Shown here in pieces: positions 62,818 to 64,000 of a DNA stretch of 64,000 nt. Source of the DNA: Imbroritus primus (lineage in GTDB: Bacteria > Pseudomonadota > Gammaproteobacteria > Burkholderiales > Burkholderiaceae); the NCBI RefSeq assembly GCF_964332355.1, contig NZ_OZ201293.1, positions 2,232,001-2,296,000 of the forward strand, written 5' to 3'. Numbering within the stretch: the first letter of the stretch is position 1; each line of letters opens with the position of its first letter. A program made the position numbers and the translations under genes. The notes under the pieces are model-generated. The model was not told the DNA's origin, searched no databases, and saw only the letters and a program-made list of their open reading frames with translations.

Positions 62818-63942
62818 ATGCGCGCCTTGTCTGATCCCCTCATGTTGACGATGCGAACCGGCCGCCTGCCCCAGAGTCCACCTTCCAGCGCCATCCCGCG
62901 CGCCCCGGAGGGATCCTCGCCGTCCAAAGCACGGCCGGCGTACGTTGCGAAAACACGCACGGACCGCCTCCAGACCATCTACCTGTACAACCTCGTGTTC
63001 GAGCACCTGGGTCCTGCTGCGTGCGGAGCGCTCACCGCACTGAGCCGGGAGTTCCGCGACCACCCGCATTCCAGTGCGCGGATCCTGCGGGCCTATACCA
63101 ACTTCGACCAGGACATCGAGGACCAGCAATGGCGCAATCTGCCACGCATGTACGATTCACCGACCGAGATGTCGCTTTCCAGTTCGCTCGTTGCACCGCC
63201 CCTCTCAGGAATTCTCCCGCCGTGGCCGAGTGACACGGATACCTCGTCCGATGATACCGGTCACGACTTTATGGACGATAGCAGTTGGTCCACCGGGGAG
63301 ATGGAGAGCGGCTCGGATGACGAGGCCATCTGGGAACTGCCCACGCAGCCGCTGCTCAATACCTCGATCCGCTGGACATCGAACGATGCCGCCGTGCATG
63401 CCCACGACACGGGCAAGTTCTGGGAAAAAGTGGCAAATATCCTGAGCGACCGCGTACCCGCACGGTGGCTGCGTGCCTTGAGCCAGAGTACGCGTGACCG
63501 GCTACTCGATACAGTGATCTGCATCAGCCGGTCCGATATCCCCATCACCGCCGAGATCATCTGGAACCTGATCACCAGACTGGGGGCGCGCGTCAACGCC
63601 TTCACATTGCTTGAGGTCGTCAAACGGCAACGCCACGACGTGGCGCACATGTTGCTCGGCAGCGGTCGGATTTCATTGCGTAAGGACACCACCGGACAGG
63701 GCGGCCTGCTCGGGGCCACGCTGCTGCAAATGGCAATCTTTCTGGGTGATGTGAAGATGCTCAGGATCCTGCTCAGCCACGGCGCTCAAGGCGATACGGT
63801 CCTCGTGGCCGGGGAAATCGGCGGAGAAGCCATCACGCCGTATAGCTTGGCCAAGCTCCATTTGCCGGAGGCTGCGGTCCTGCTGGAACTGCATCACTCC
63901 CCTGCGTCCAACACGCCGCCGGCAAGCACGGCGCCTGTCTGA
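62818..63942 (+). CDS. Ankyrin-repeat protein with weak F-box-like N-terminus
   Basis: A 374-residue protein. Residues 1-45 are Pro/Ser/Arg-rich. Residues about 51-82 (IYLYNLVFEHLGPAACGAL, then TALSREFRDH) have the hydrophobic spacing of an F-box, a weak match. Residues about 140-175 are Asp/Ser-rich. From about 230 the chain is helical, and near 298-330 a clear ankyrin unit appears (GATLLQMAIFLGDVKMLRIL, then SHGAQGD), with degenerate units around it. There is no signal peptide. F-box plus ankyrin modules are typical of proteins acting inside eukaryotic hosts, so an effector role is possible but unproven. The start is uncertain (ATG 62818, 62842 or 62851) and none has a good ribosome site. 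Confidence 0.7.
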   Translation: MRALSDPLMLTMRTGRLPQSPPSSAIPRAPEGSSPSKARPAYVAKTRTDRLQTIYLYNLVFEHLGPAACGALTALSREFRDHPHSSARILRAYTNFDQDIEDQQWRNLPRMYDSPTEMSLSSSLVAPPLSGILPPWPSDTDTSSDDTGHDFMDDSSWSTGEMESGSDDEAIWELPTQPLLNTSIRWTSNDAAVHAHDTGKFWEKVANILSDRVPARWLRALSQSTRDRLLDTVICISRSDIPITAEIIWNLITRLGARVNAFTLLEVVKRQRHDVAHMLLGSGRISLRKDTTGQGGLLGATLLQMAIFLGDVKMLRILLSHGAQGDTVLVAGEIGGEAITPYSLAKLHLPEAAVLLELHHSPASNTPPASTAPV

Positions 63943-64000
63943 GCCGATCTCCAGCAAATGCTAGGTCGTTGCTGCGACAGCGGGCTCGCCATAGAAAAAA

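Overview
The window looks like chromosomal DNA of a GC-rich beta-proteobacterium of the Burkholderiaceae, most likely Cupriavidus or a close Ralstonia-like relative. This rests on a fused hemD-hemX gene, the conserved trxB/ftsK-lolA-rarA-serS block, an orphan Bug/TctC-type binding protein, an argH-ppc-hemC-hemDX-hemY neighbourhood and the protein sequences themselves. The genus is an inference. No insertion sequence, prophage, CRISPR array or rRNA was seen.

Layout. 1-2.7 kb: a NitT/TauT-type ABC importer operon on the minus strand with ATGA-coupled genes, continuing into a gene cut by the left edge. 2.7-3.2 kb: a gene-free gap holding three different short-period tandem repeats. 3.2-7.65 kb: a very large AsmA-like DUF748 protein and a small exported protein. 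7.8-10.8 kb: a small cluster with a DUF899 thioredoxin-like gene (its 3' end appears frameshifted), a small membrane protein, a divergent two-winged-helix regulator and a beta-propeller protein. 11.1-24.4 kb: housekeeping block tRNA-Ser, serS, rarA, lolA, ftsK, trxB, smr and a TRIC-type channel, interrupted by a CotH-like lipoprotein kinase gene, a methyltransferase and a DMT exporter.

24.5-38.6 kb: the most interesting region, an apparently uncharacterised catabolic island. A polyamine/opine-type ABC importer (binding protein, two permeases, and a remote ATPase) surrounds RidA, a DUF1028 Ntn-like protein, a LysR regulator, an M20 deacylase, an FMN 2-hydroxyacid oxidase, a flavin monooxygenase, a quinone oxidoreductase, a GST, an AroQ-like protein with altered active-site residues and a GhrA-like 2-hydroxyacid dehydrogenase. 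Together they suggest uptake of a nitrogenous, probably N-substituted compound, followed by oxygenation, hydrolysis, imine removal and 2-oxo/2-hydroxy acid interconversion. The substrate cannot be read from sequence.

38.7-52 kb: core metabolism: PII protein, GNAT protein, inorganic pyrophosphatase, aldehyde dehydrogenase, the hemC-hemDX-hemY operon, PEP carboxylase and argininosuccinate lyase. 52.1-58 kb: a second catabolic unit with a TetR (AcuR-like) repressor divergent from a Bug binding protein, a crotonase lacking the usual catalytic glutamates, an ADP-forming acyl-CoA synthetase and an AcuI-like acryloyl-CoA reductase. A palindromic operator sits directly on the divergent promoter. 58.3-64 kb: the conserved dcd and Lys/Arg/Orn decarboxylase genes flanked by two unusual genes: a low-complexity acidic protein and an ankyrin protein with a weak F-box-like N-terminus.
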